Notes: a model not told the origin generated them from the letters alone. A DNA stretch of 15,385 nt from Clostridia bacterium (GCA_017518025.1 JAFWWR010000210.1:1-15385); one strand, 5' to 3'. Shown: positions 6,290 to 13,506, numbered from the stretch's first letter. Program-made: numbers and translations.

Positions 6290-8872
6290 CTAAACGGACG
6301 TGGGATTCAGATCCACGGAGACTTTCAGGTTTTTCAGAGTCCTTCCCTGACCGCCCCGGGTGAATTCGGTGAGCATCACCGAAAGAAACTCCCTGGTCCT
6401 TCTATCGAGCCGGCACTTGATGACGAACCTGAGCCGGCACACGTTCTGTATCTTATAAATCGGCGCCTCGAAGGGACCGTAGATGACGGTCTTCACGCCG
6501 CTGTAATCACGTCTCAGATGCTCCAGCATCCGCTCCTTGAACCGCGCCGCCGACCGCTCCAGGAACGACTCGTCCGTGCCGGAGAGGGTGATCACCGCTA
6601 TATCGCAGAAAGGCGGGAACACCAGCGCCCGGCGGAGCTTTATCTCCTTTTCGTAGAAGGTCTTGTAATCCTGCTTTGCGGCAAGGTACAGCACCTCGCT
6701 GTCGGGATTTGCGGTCTGGATGACCGATACGCCGGGTGACTTGCCCCTGCCCGCTCTGCCCACCACCTGGGTCAGCATGGCGAAGGTGCGCTCCGCCGCA
6801 CGGTAATCGTCCGCGAACATGGAGGAGTCCGCGTTGAGTACGCCCACGGTGGTCACGTCCGGGAAATCGTGGCCCTTGGTCACCATCTGGGTCCCGAGGA
6901 GCACGTCCGCGCCTCCCTTGCGGAACTTCGACAGAAGCTCCTCGTGGGAGTTTTTCGTTCTGGTGGTGTCGTGGTCCATCCGCAGTACCCGCGCGCTCGG
7001 GAACATCCTCGTCAGGTGGTCCTCCACGAGCTGGGTCCCGCATCCGAGGAAGAGAAAATGTTCGCTCCCGCAGTCGGGACACCTCGCCGGGACGCTTTCC
7101 CTGTGGCCGCAGAGATGGCACTCCAGGTACCCGGCTCCCCGCCGCACCTCGAGGTAGTTCGAGTCGCGGCCGGCGCCGCGCATGAGAGCGCGGTCCTTTA
7201 CGTGATAGGTGAGCGTCACCGAACAGTTCGGGCACTTGACGGTCTCGCCGCATCCGCGGCAGGAGATGAAGTTGTTGTATCCTCTCCGGTTGAGGAACAG
7301 GATCGCCTGCTCACCCCGGCTGAAGCCCTCGCTCATCCGTCTGATAAGAGCGCGGCTCAGGGGGGAGGTGTTCCCGGAGGAAAGTTCTTCTTTAAGGTCG
7401 GCGAGCTCCACCTCGGGCAGCACGGCGCCTCCGAATCTCTCTTTCAGCTCCACCAGGGTGTATTTTCCCTGCTTCGCCTTGTAGTAGCTCGTCAGCGACG
7501 GCGTGGCGGAGGCCAGGAGCATCATCGCCCGGTGTTCTCCGCAGCGGAACCGCGCCACGTCGTGAGCCAGGTATTTCGGAGAGGTCTCCGATTTGTAGGT
7601 GTGCTCGTGCTCCTCGTCGATAACGATGAGTCCGATCCGTGGTATGGGCGCGAAAACCGCCGAACGGGTGCCGATGGCGATATCCGCGTCTCCGTCGCGG
7701 AGACGGCGCCAGGCGTCGTATCTCTCTCCGGCGGACAGGCCGGAGTGGATCACCGCCACGCGGTCTCCGAAGCGCGCCACGAAACGCCCCACGGTCTGCG
7801 GGGTCAGGGCGATCTCCGGCACCAGCATGATGACTCCCTTGCCGTCCTCGATCACCCTTGAGATCAGTTTCATTATGACGTTGGTCTTGCCGGAGCCGGT
7901 CACTCCGTGAAGGAGCGCCGCCCGCGGGACGTCGTCTTTGTAAAGGGACTCGAGGGTCTCGTACGCTCCCTGCTGCTCCCGTGAGAGGGAATCCTCGCCG
8001 GCGTAGGATGAAAAATCCTTTTCGTCCGGCATAAGAGGGTCTCTCATGACGTCGCGCTTTTCCGCGCGGATCAGATTTTTCTTTTTCAGGGCGGACAAGG
8101 CAACTCTCACCACGGCGACGTCCAGATCCTCCGCCTCGGCGATCTGCCTGTCGGTGACTCCGGGGGAGGCGACCGCCGCTTTCAGTACCGCGGCCTGACG
8201 CCGGCTCTTCATTTCCGACGCGTACCCGTCGATGAAAGACGGGTCCTCCGCCGCCCGGGCGGCGATATCCTCCGAGGGATAGAGCACGTTCACCTGACGG
8301 ACGTTCTTCCCGCCCTCCCTGAGGGAGGAGCGTTTCTCGATGAGGCCGTGTTTCAGAAGGGACGACAGGATGGAGGAGACGTCCTCGCCGAACTCGGAGC
8401 GCAGGTATTCCTTGGACACTCTGTCCCGCGCCTTGATCGCCGCCAGGACGAAGGACGCCTTCTCGTTGAGGTTCCGGACCTCTTTCGCCGGGTCCCCCTC
8501 CGGGACGGAGTAGGTCTCCTCGATGCGGGATAAGGCGGCGGCAGGCACCACGGTGCGCACCGCGTCGCCGAAGGTGCAGAGGGTGTAGTTCTTGAGGAAC
8601 ATGCAGAGTTCCAGCGCCTCTCTGCTCAGCACCGGTCCGGCGCTGTCGCCGGGAGGGAATATGGGTTTGATCTCTTTTCCGCCGTCGTCGCCGGTGCGGT
8701 CGAAAACGTCGTAGACCGCCGCGGTCATTTTGCGATTACCTCTGCCGAAGGGGACCTCAATGATCATCCCGGGCTCGATCCTGTCGGAGTACTCCGGGGG
8801 GATGAAATAGTCGTAGGGACGGTCGGCGCAAAACACCGCTTCGATTATATAGACACGGGCTGTGTCGGCCAT
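6290..8872 (-). CDS. priA: primosomal replication-restart helicase PriA
   Basis: Superfamily 2 3'-to-5' DNA helicase that reloads the replisome at stalled forks. At 860 residues it is longer than usual (about 730-800). Order of elements: N-terminal 3' DNA-binding domain (1-110), winged-helix region (about 140-280), Walker A GVTGSGKT (323-330), DEEH (419-422), and the zinc-binding insertion with Cys538, 541, 547, 550, 585, 588, 598 and 601. Helicase motifs GTQMVTKGHDF (660-670) and QVVGRAGRG (702-710) follow. About 20 extra residues, rich in Arg and Gly, separate the two zinc-ligand groups. The start ATG follows GGGAGGG. The gene follows rpoZ by 33 nt; coaBC, usual at this spot, is missing. 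Confidence 0.97.
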   Translation of the reverse strand: MADTARVYIIEAVFCADRPYDYFIPPEYSDRIEPGMIIEVPFGRGNRKMTAAVYDVFDRTGDDGGKEIKPIFPPGDSAGPVLSREALELCMFLKNYTLCTFGDAVRTVVPAAALSRIEETYSVPEGDPAKEVRNLNEKASFVLAAIKARDRVSKEYLRSEFGEDVSSILSSLLKHGLIEKRSSLREGGKNVRQVNVLYPSEDIAARAAEDPSFIDGYASEMKSRRQAAVLKAAVASPGVTDRQIAEAEDLDVAVVRVALSALKKKNLIRAEKRDVMRDPLMPDEKDFSSYAGEDSLSREQQGAYETLESLYKDDVPRAALLHGVTGSGKTNVIMKLISRVIEDGKGVIMLVPEIALTPQTVGRFVARFGDRVAVIHSGLSAGERYDAWRRLRDGDADIAIGTRSAVFAPIPRIGLIVIDEEHEHTYKSETSPKYLAHDVARFRCGEHRAMMLLASATPSLTSYYKAKQGKYTLVELKERFGGAVLPEVELADLKEELSSGNTSPLSRALIRRMSEGFSRGEQAILFLNRRGYNNFISCRGCGETVKCPNCSVTLTYHVKDRALMRGAGRDSNYLEVRRGAGYLECHLCGHRESVPARCPDCGSEHFLFLGCGTQLVEDHLTRMFPSARVLRMDHDTTRTKNSHEELLSKFRKGGADVLLGTQMVTKGHDFPDVTTVGVLNADSSMFADDYRAAERTFAMLTQVVGRAGRGKSPGVSVIQTANPDSEVLYLAAKQDYKTFYEKEIKLRRALVFPPFCDIAVITLSGTDESFLERSAARFKERMLEHLRRDYSGVKTVIYGPFEAPIYKIQNVCRLRFVIKCRLDRRTREFLSVMLTEFTRGGQGRTLKNLKVSVDLNPTSV

Positions 8873-8905
8873 TCCGTTCCCTCCCTTCGGTGAGTCTCTC
8901 TCGTT

Positions 8906-9250
8906 TTACTCCGCCTTTTCTTCGTCCGGAGTCTCTTCCGGCTCTTCCGCTTCCGGCTCTTCCGCGTCTTTCGCAGGATCGAAATCCGGCAGGGTGGAGC
9001 GGACGATCCTGAATTCGCCGTTCGTCAGCATCTCCACGGCGCTCTGCACCGGTTTCTCATCCTTCAGATCCTCGCTGATAAGGACCGGAAGCGGCTTCAG
9101 CAGGTCCCGGCCTGCGAATCTGTCGGCGATCTCCTTCTGCTTGATGAAGTCGTCGGTGATCATCCGTGCGCACTTGGCGGTGGCGATGACCAGCTCGTAC
9201 TTGTTGATCCCGTTTTCCTCGCTGAATTTGGTGGTTGAAGGTTCTATCAT
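8906..9250 (-). CDS. rpoZ: DNA-directed RNA polymerase omega subunit
   Basis: Small RNA polymerase subunit that chaperones beta-prime. The conserved core is visible as NKYELVIATAKCARMI (16-31), followed by IADRFAGRDLLKP near residues 41-53 and KPVQSAVEML. It has 114 residues against about 65-90 in most Firmicutes. The excess is a C-terminal Glu/Pro tail (about 93-114) with repeated EEPE-like units, probably disordered. The ATG at 9250 has AAAGGAGA about 6 nt upstream. The position directly after gmk is the standard Firmicutes order. Confidence 0.95.
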   Translation of the reverse strand: MIEPSTTKFSEENGINKYELVIATAKCARMITDDFIKQKEIADRFAGRDLLKPLPVLISEDLKDEKPVQSAVEMLTNGEFRIVRSTLPDFDPAKDAEEPEAEEPEETPDEEKAE

Positions 9251-9289
9251 TTCAGATCTCCTTTTCCGTGTTGATTTTATGATAAATTT

Positions 9290-9937
9290 TTATTCTTCCC
9301 GATTATCGCATGCCGCCGCCAGGTCCCGGATGAACCCGTCGACGAACTCCCGCCGTCTCTCCGACCTGACGTGCTCGGCGGAGATGATCCCCGCGACGAG
9401 GGCGGCGCATTCTTCCGCTTTCCCCGTTTCGTTGAACACGACGTAGTCGTATCTGTCGGCGTACGCCAGCTCTTCCTTCGCCCGGGCGAGACGGCGGCGG
9501 ATGACCTCGTCGCTCTCAGTGCCGCGGCCCCGGAGCCGTCTCTCAAGCTCGCCGGCCGACGGAGCGGTCAGCATGACCGTTATCACGTCGTCGCCCATGA
9601 GGCGTTTCACCTGCATGGCGCCCTCCACCTCGATCTCGAGGATCACGTCGCGGCCCTCCTCAGTAATGCGGACCACCTCCCGGCGCAGAGTGCCGTAGAG
9701 ATTGGAGCAGTACTCGGTGTGCTCGATTATCTCGCCCTCGGCGACGAGCTTTTCAAACTCGTCCCGGGTGATGAAGAAGTAGCTTTTTCCCTCAACCTCG
9801 CCGGGCCGGGGGCGGCGCGTGGTGGCGGAGACGGAAAGTCCCACCGTGGGGAGCGTGTCGCGCAGTATCGACGCCACGGTCCCTTTGCCGGACCCCGCGG
9901 GGCCCGATATGATGAAGATAAGTCCTTTTCCCTTCAT
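9290..9937 (-). CDS. gmk: guanylate kinase
   Basis: Phosphorylates GMP or dGMP to the diphosphate using ATP. It has 215 residues. The P-loop is GPAGSGKGT (12-20), with the Ser-to-Ala variation from the more common GPSGVGKGT. The GMP-binding segment follows as SATTRRPRPGE, FFITRDEFE, EYCSNLYGT and ILEIEVEGAMQVK. The lid region carries RLRGRGTES and the adjacent arginines. The ATG at 9937 uses a GGAGGA site embedded in the end of remA, with only 1 nt between the two genes, so translation is probably coupled. Confidence 0.97.
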   Translation of the reverse strand: MKGKGLIFIISGPAGSGKGTVASILRDTLPTVGLSVSATTRRPRPGEVEGKSYFFITRDEFEKLVAEGEIIEHTEYCSNLYGTLRREVVRITEEGRDVILEIEVEGAMQVKRLMGDDVITVMLTAPSAGELERRLRGRGTESDEVIRRRLARAKEELAYADRYDYVVFNETGKAEECAALVAGIISAEHVRSERRREFVDGFIRDLAAACDNREE

Positions 9938-9938
9938 G

Positions 9939-10184
9939 TCAGTCCTCCGAGGTGGCGTTCATCCTTGCCGCCACGGTCTCCGTCTGCATGGCGGAGAGGA
10001 TCACGTGGTCGCTGTCGGTGATGATGACGCACCGGGTCTTGCGGCCGCAGGTGCAGTCGATGGCTCGCCCGGCTGCCCGGGCCTCCGCCACCAGCCGCTT
10101 CGACGGCGCGGCGTCGGAGGAGACCACCGCCACCACCCGGTCGAAGTTGACCATGTTGTTGTAGCCTACGTTTATCAGTTTCAT
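9939..10184 (-). CDS. remA: RemA family extracellular-matrix regulator (DUF370)
   Basis: Small DNA-binding regulator of the RemA/DUF370 family. In B. subtilis RemA forms oligomeric rings and activates matrix and osmoprotection genes; its targets here are unknown. It has 81 residues with the family core KLINVGYNNMVNFDRVVAVV near the start and VIITDSDHVILSAMQTETVA toward the end. Unusual is CTCGRKTRC (44-52), where relatives usually have Ala, Tyr and Ala instead of the three cysteines. The start is the ATG at 10184 with a GAGGAAG-type site. It lies between yicC and gmk, as in most Firmicutes. Confidence 0.95.
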   Translation of the reverse strand: MKLINVGYNNMVNFDRVVAVVSSDAAPSKRLVAEARAAGRAIDCTCGRKTRCVIITDSDHVILSAMQTETVAARMNATSED

Positions 10185-10212
10185 TCGATCTCGCTTCCTC
10201 CGGCGGCGCCGG

Positions 10213-11106
10213 TCACTCTATGTTCTGTATCTGCTCTCTTATCTTTTCAAGCTCCGCCTTCACGTCCACCACCATCTTGGCGATCTCCAGATTCCCCGCC
10301 TTGGAGCCGATGGTGTTGGTCTCGCGGTTGATCTCCTGGAGCAGGAAGTCCAGCTTCCGCCCCACGGGACCGTCGCCCGAGGCGATCTCCTCAAAGGAGT
10401 CGAAGTGGGAGGAGAGGCGCACCAGCTCCTCGTCGATGGACGCTTTGTCGGCGTACAGCGCCGCCTCGGTCAGCACCCGCTGCTCCGCGATCTCCACGTC
10501 GAAGTTGTCGAGGATCTGGCGGATGCGCTCCGTCAGCTTTTCGGGATAGGCGGCGATGTCCGCCTCGGAGACGACTTTGATCTTTTCCGCCGTCTTCCTG
10601 ATGCCCCGGAGTTTTTCGAGGATGTCCGCCATCAGCGCGTCGCCCTCCCGGCGGCGCATCAGAACGAAGGCGTCCACCGCGGGGGAGAGGGAGCAGAGAA
10701 GATCCTGCCAGTCCTTTTCCGCGTCGTCGTCGGCGCGGCGGGTGAGGAAGATGTCTCTGTTCTGCGCCACGGTCATGACCGAGATGTCGTCCCGGAGGGA
10801 GAACTCGTCCCGGAGGGCGCGCAGGGCGTCGATATACGCCTTCGCCGCGCCGGAGTCGAGCTTCAGCTCCGTGTTTTTGTCGGACAGCACGTCCACCGAC
10901 ACCCAGACCTCGACCTTGCCGCGGGAGATCCCCCGCTCGCCGAGGTACGACTTGACCTTGTCCTCCAGATGGGACAGGGAGCGGGGCAGCTTGACCGTGC
11001 AGTCAAGATACCTGCTGTTCACGCTTTTTATCTCAACGGTGACGTCTCTCCCTCCGTCGGGAGTGACCTGCCGCGCTCTTCCGAAAGCCGTCATGCTTCT
11101 GCTCAT
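10213..11106 (-). CDS. yicC: YicC/YloC family endoribonuclease
   Basis: Member of the YicC/YloC family, characterised as endoribonucleases that act in RNA turnover. It has 297 residues, typical length. The conserved N-terminus MTAFGRA begins at residue 5, followed by EIKSVNSRYLD (25-35). The C-terminal signature GPVGRKLDFLLQEINRE and NTIGSKAGNLEI is complete, ending EKIREQIQNIE. The first ATG (11106) lies 10 nt after AAAGGAC; the ATG at 11094 is an alternative that would start at the family's usual MTAFGRA. This is the first gene of the minus-strand operon, with a consensus promoter about 50 nt upstream. Confidence 0.95.
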   Translation of the reverse strand: MSRSMTAFGRARQVTPDGGRDVTVEIKSVNSRYLDCTVKLPRSLSHLEDKVKSYLGERGISRGKVEVWVSVDVLSDKNTELKLDSGAAKAYIDALRALRDEFSLRDDISVMTVAQNRDIFLTRRADDDAEKDWQDLLCSLSPAVDAFVLMRRREGDALMADILEKLRGIRKTAEKIKVVSEADIAAYPEKLTERIRQILDNFDVEIAEQRVLTEAALYADKASIDEELVRLSSHFDSFEEIASGDGPVGRKLDFLLQEINRETNTIGSKAGNLEIAKMVVDVKAELEKIREQIQNIE

Positions 11107-11158
11107 TTTTCGTCCGTCCTTTCGCCCAACACGATATAGTTCTCCATTCTATCTTTAT

Positions 11159-11188
11159 ATTATACACCCCGATTTTTCGTTTTGTCAA
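11159..11188 (-). promoter_or_regulatory. sigma-A promoter of the yicC-to-prkC operon
   Basis: A perfect TTGACA (11183-11188) and a perfect TATAAT (11159-11164) on the minus strand are separated by 18 bp. The predicted start near 11152 leaves a leader of about 45 nt before the yicC ATG. Both hexamers are at consensus, which fits strong constitutive expression of the housekeeping run. Confidence 0.85.
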
Positions 11189-11291
11189 GCAAATTCCCCG
11201 GAAAAACCCGTTGAAATAAGGGAAAAACGCGCCGTTTCCGCCCTTTTTTCGCCCGTTTTCGGGCGGGACGGGGGAAAACGGGGCTCCGGGT

Positions 11292-11322
11292 GAATAACCG
11301 TGCCGTCCGCGGCGTCACAATG
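11292..11322 (+). promoter_or_regulatory. candidate forespore (sigma-G-like) promoter for gpr
   Basis: GAATA (11292-11296) fits the sigma-G -35 consensus GHATR. CACAATG (11316-11322) partly fits the -10 consensus CATNHTA. The spacer is 19 bp, one longer than usual, so this is a tentative call. A start near 11329 would leave a leader of about 20 nt that includes the gpr ribosome site. gpr is transcribed by forespore sigma factors in B. subtilis. Confidence 0.35.
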
Positions 11323-11351
11323 GGAAGGAAGACGAAAAAGGAGGGAGAGAG

Positions 11352-12095
11352 ATGGGAAAACGGCTGAGGAGCGACCTTTTCTGTGAGAATTTCGGCGCGG
11401 CGAGGCCCGTCCGCGGCCCGGCGGAGGAAAGGCGGACCGTCTGCGGATTCGGCGTGGCGGACGGGACGGACGGGAGCGGGGCGAGGTACTGTTCCGTCTT
11501 CGTCGGGGACCCGGATCCGGCCCTCCTTCGGGACTTCTCCGACGCCGTTCTGCGGTGCGCGGGGGAGTTCGTCGGGCGGGTGTGCTCCGGGACGCCCCGC
11601 AGGATCCTGGTGGCGGGTCTCGGCAACGGAAACGTGCCTTCCGATTCCTTCGGCGCGGCGCTCTGCGGCAGGATCGACACGGGTGAGCGCGGCGGGGTCC
11701 TCGTCTGCGCCGTCGCCACGGGCGTTCCGGCGCAGACCGGCATCGGCACCGCCGATCACGTGGCGGCGCTGGCGAGGCGGATCGGAGCGGAGCTCGTGGT
11801 GGCGGCGGATTCGCTCGCCGCCATCTCTCCGGAGCGGCTGTGCCGGGTGCTTCAGATCACCGATGCAGGCGTCGCTCCGGGGTCAGGCGTGTCGTCCCAT
11901 GCGGATCGCGTGTCACCGGAGACCGCGGGATGCCCCGTGATCTCGCTCGGGATCCCCACGGCGGCGCGGGGCCGCCTCTGCCGGGGCGGCAGGGAGGCGG
12001 AGGGCCTTTTTACGACCGTGGGGGCGGGCGCGGAGATCGCGTTTTTCGCAGAGGCGTCGGCTCGCGCGCTGAATTCTCTTTTCCGCGGGGAATAA
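11352..12095 (+). CDS. gpr: germination protease GPR (short form, peptidase family A25)
   Basis: GPR degrades the small acid-soluble spore proteins at germination. The 247-residue product carries the family core: GLGNGNVPSDSFG (89-101), QTGIGT (128-133), AADSLAAIS (151-159), LQITDAGVAPGSGV (167-180) and CPVISLGIPT (194-203). Asp98 and Asp153 align with the two conserved catalytic Asp residues. The N-terminal RSDLF resembles the RTDLA of known enzymes, with only about five residues before it as a possible propeptide. It is about 100 residues shorter than Bacillus GPR. Most of the loss is after IPT (203), where only a short segment joins to the final helix. It has ten cysteines. A strong GGAGGGA site precedes the ATG. 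spoIIP follows, as in Bacillus. Confidence 0.9.
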   Translation: MGKRLRSDLFCENFGAARPVRGPAEERRTVCGFGVADGTDGSGARYCSVFVGDPDPALLRDFSDAVLRCAGEFVGRVCSGTPRRILVAGLGNGNVPSDSFGAALCGRIDTGERGGVLVCAVATGVPAQTGIGTADHVAALARRIGAELVVAADSLAAISPERLCRVLQITDAGVAPGSGVSSHADRVSPETAGCPVISLGIPTAARGRLCRGGREAEGLFTTVGAGAEIAFFAEASARALNSLFRGE

Positions 12096-12118
12096 TCGGG
12101 CGCCGCGGCGCATATATA
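12090..12118 (+). promoter_or_regulatory. candidate sigma-E promoter for spoIIP
   Basis: GAATAAT (12090-12096) matches 6 of 7 positions of the sigma-E -35 consensus KMATATT. After a 14-bp spacer, CATATATA (12111-12118) closely fits the -10 consensus CATACANT. The predicted start is near 12125. The -35 contains the gpr stop codon, and the spacer contains a perfect 12-bp palindrome (12100-12111). spoIIP is a mother-cell (sigma-E) gene in B. subtilis. Confidence 0.5.
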
Positions 12119-12153
12119 TGTACGAAAACGACGTTGCCGCACGGAGCGAAAAA

Positions 12154-12160
12154 AGGAGGG
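12154..12160 (+). promoter_or_regulatory. ribosome binding site deciding the spoIIP start
   Basis: AGGAGGG lies 11 nt upstream of the ATG at 12172. The earlier in-frame ATG at 12118 has no such site and falls in the -10 of the candidate sigma-E promoter. Confidence 0.65.
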
Positions 12161-12171
12161 ACGCGTCGAAG

Positions 12172-13473
12172 ATGGACGTTCTTGAAAAAACGGAGTCGCA
12201 GGAGGAAAAAACCGGGACGACGGAGGAAAATGAAGGCGCCCCGGTCGAGTTGATGGAGATGCCCGAGGGTGTGGAAGACGCGCCGGTCCTCCCGGCGCTT
12301 CCACCGGTCACGTCGGAGGACGATCCGTTCCCGCCGGACGCCCACGCCCGCGACGCGGCGCCGCCGGAGGATGTACCGCGGCTCCGCGCCGGGAGATACA
12401 TAGTTATGTTTTTCTGCGCCGTGCTGGCTCTTTTCGCCGCGGCGGTCGTCGGCACGGCGGTGACCGGGCGGATCCGCTCGTCGGGGGTATATCTCCCGGC
12501 GCTTCTGCTGCGTCAGGTGTTCCCGTCGGGGGTGACGGAGCTGCCGCGGACCGGCGGCAGACCCTATTTCCCGGACGGGCCGACCGTGCCGCGGATCCCG
12601 TCGGACGACCCGTCTGACCCCGGCGCGATGGAGGAAAAGGAGGCGGAGGGCGGGGAGGCGGATCTGCCTGATACTCTGCCGATCCGCTCCGTGGATGTGT
12701 CCAGCGGGGAGCGGTACGGCTGGTCCCTCATCAACGAGACCCCCTACGGGCCGGATCTCGAAAAAACGGCGGCGCGGGAGAGGGCGGCGCCCGCCCTGCC
12801 TGAAATCGAAAAGGAATACGGACAGGGCGCTCCCGCGGTGCTGATAATACATACTCACGGCTCGGAGGCGTACTCTCCCGACGGAGCGGAGACCTACGGC
12901 GGGGACGAGCAGTTCCGCTCCCTCGACCCGTCGGAGACGGTGGCGGCGGTGGGCGACGTGATGGAGGCGGTCCTGCGGGAGCGTGGGATCGGCGTGATCC
13001 ACGAGAAGACCATGTTCGACGTGACGGAGTTCGCCACCGCCTACGACCGGGCGGCGGCGGAGATACGGCGGGTCATCGCGGACGAGCCGTCCGTCTCCTA
13101 CGTTATCGACGTACACCGGGACGCGCTGATCACCGACGCGGGCGAGTGCCTCCGCCCCGTGACGGAGACGGAGACGGGCCCGGCGGCGCAAATGATGATC
13201 GTGGTGGGGACGGACCACGCCGGCTCCGGCCACACGGGATGGGAGGACAACCTCTCCCTGGCGCTCCGCATCCAGCGGAGGATATGGGAGAGGTACCCGT
13301 CGCTGATGCGGTCGGTGAACCTGCGCTCGCCCTCCTTCAACGAGCAGTACACGAAGGGGTCGCTCCTGCTTGAGGTGGGGGCGGCGGGAAATTCGCTGAA
13401 CGAGGCGAAAAGGGCTGCGGCGATCTTCGCCGAGGCGCTGGCGGAGGAAATAATCGGCGAAAACGGGGGTTGA
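12172..13473 (+). CDS. spoIIP: stage II sporulation protein P (SpoIIP)
   Basis: Peptidoglycan amidase/endopeptidase of the SpoIID-SpoIIM-SpoIIP engulfment machine, anchored in the mother-cell membrane. From the ATG at 12172 it has 433 residues: an acidic Pro/Glu-rich N-terminus (1-72), one membrane helix (about 76-98), a linker, and the catalytic domain. Motifs: HTHGSEAY (227-234), DVHRD (313-317), GHTGWEDNL (353-361) and FNEQYTKGSLLLEVG (389-403); the histidines in the first two are the expected zinc ligands. The long cytosolic N-terminus is unusual, since the Bacillus protein has only a short one. It follows gpr by 76 nt and ends in a terminator that overlaps its stop codon. Confidence 0.95.
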   Translation: MDVLEKTESQEEKTGTTEENEGAPVELMEMPEGVEDAPVLPALPPVTSEDDPFPPDAHARDAAPPEDVPRLRAGRYIVMFFCAVLALFAAAVVGTAVTGRIRSSGVYLPALLLRQVFPSGVTELPRTGGRPYFPDGPTVPRIPSDDPSDPGAMEEKEAEGGEADLPDTLPIRSVDVSSGERYGWSLINETPYGPDLEKTAARERAAPALPEIEKEYGQGAPAVLIIHTHGSEAYSPDGAETYGGDEQFRSLDPSETVAAVGDVMEAVLRERGIGVIHEKTMFDVTEFATAYDRAAAEIRRVIADEPSVSYVIDVHRDALITDAGECLRPVTETETGPAAQMMIVVGTDHAGSGHTGWEDNLSLALRIQRRIWERYPSLMRSVNLRSPSFNEQYTKGSLLLEVGAAGNSLNEAKRAAAIFAEALAEEIIGENGG

Positions 13474-13489
13474 CGGAGCCCCCGTTTTT
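13461..13489 (+). terminator. intrinsic terminator of spoIIP
   Basis: The stem AAACGGGGG (13461-13469) pairs perfectly with CCCCCGTTT (13479-13487) around a 9-nt loop, and runs into a T tract (13485-13489). The left arm is the last codons of spoIIP and its TGA is in the loop. The loop, right arm and T tract also form the -35 and spacer of the next promoter. Confidence 0.85.
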
Positions 13490-13498
13490 CTGTATCAT
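13470..13498 (+). promoter_or_regulatory. sigma-A-like promoter of the ygjP-type gene, embedded in the spoIIP terminator
   Basis: TTGACG (13470-13475), 17-bp spacer, TATCAT (13493-13498). The -35 contains the spoIIP TGA stop, and the spacer is the terminator's right arm plus T tract. The predicted start is near 13505, essentially at the next gene's start codon. A closely similar arrangement recurs at 14094-14122. Confidence 0.7.
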
Positions 13499-13506
13499 AT
13501 CATCGG

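Larger units (their letters stand above)
11107..11351. other. divergent intergenic region between yicC and gpr
   Basis: These 245 bp separate the minus-strand housekeeping operon from the plus-strand sporulation genes. They hold the yicC promoter (11159-11188), a perfect hairpin CGCCCG-TTTT-CGGGCG at 11250-11265 that lies outside both predicted transcripts, and a candidate forespore promoter for gpr (11292-11322). I see no small ORF of note. Confidence 0.6.

Noticed and set aside
4486..6363. A 625-codon open frame on the plus strand
   Set aside because: It runs antisense to yugP, fmt and def, which have full family motifs. It has a low-complexity His/Arg/Gly composition, as expected of a GC-rich shadow frame.
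11250..11270. The CGCCCG/CGGGCG hairpin as a terminator
   Set aside because: The T run precedes the stem on the plus strand, and A residues follow it on the minus strand, so neither strand has a stem followed by T. No gene points at it.
12118..12171. ATG at 12118 as the spoIIP start
   Set aside because: It has no ribosome site and lies in the candidate sigma-E -10. The ATG at 12172 has AGGAGGG upstream.
12010..13233. A 407-codon open frame on the minus strand opposite spoIIP
   Set aside because: Arg-rich shadow of spoIIP with no recognisable motif and no ribosome site.
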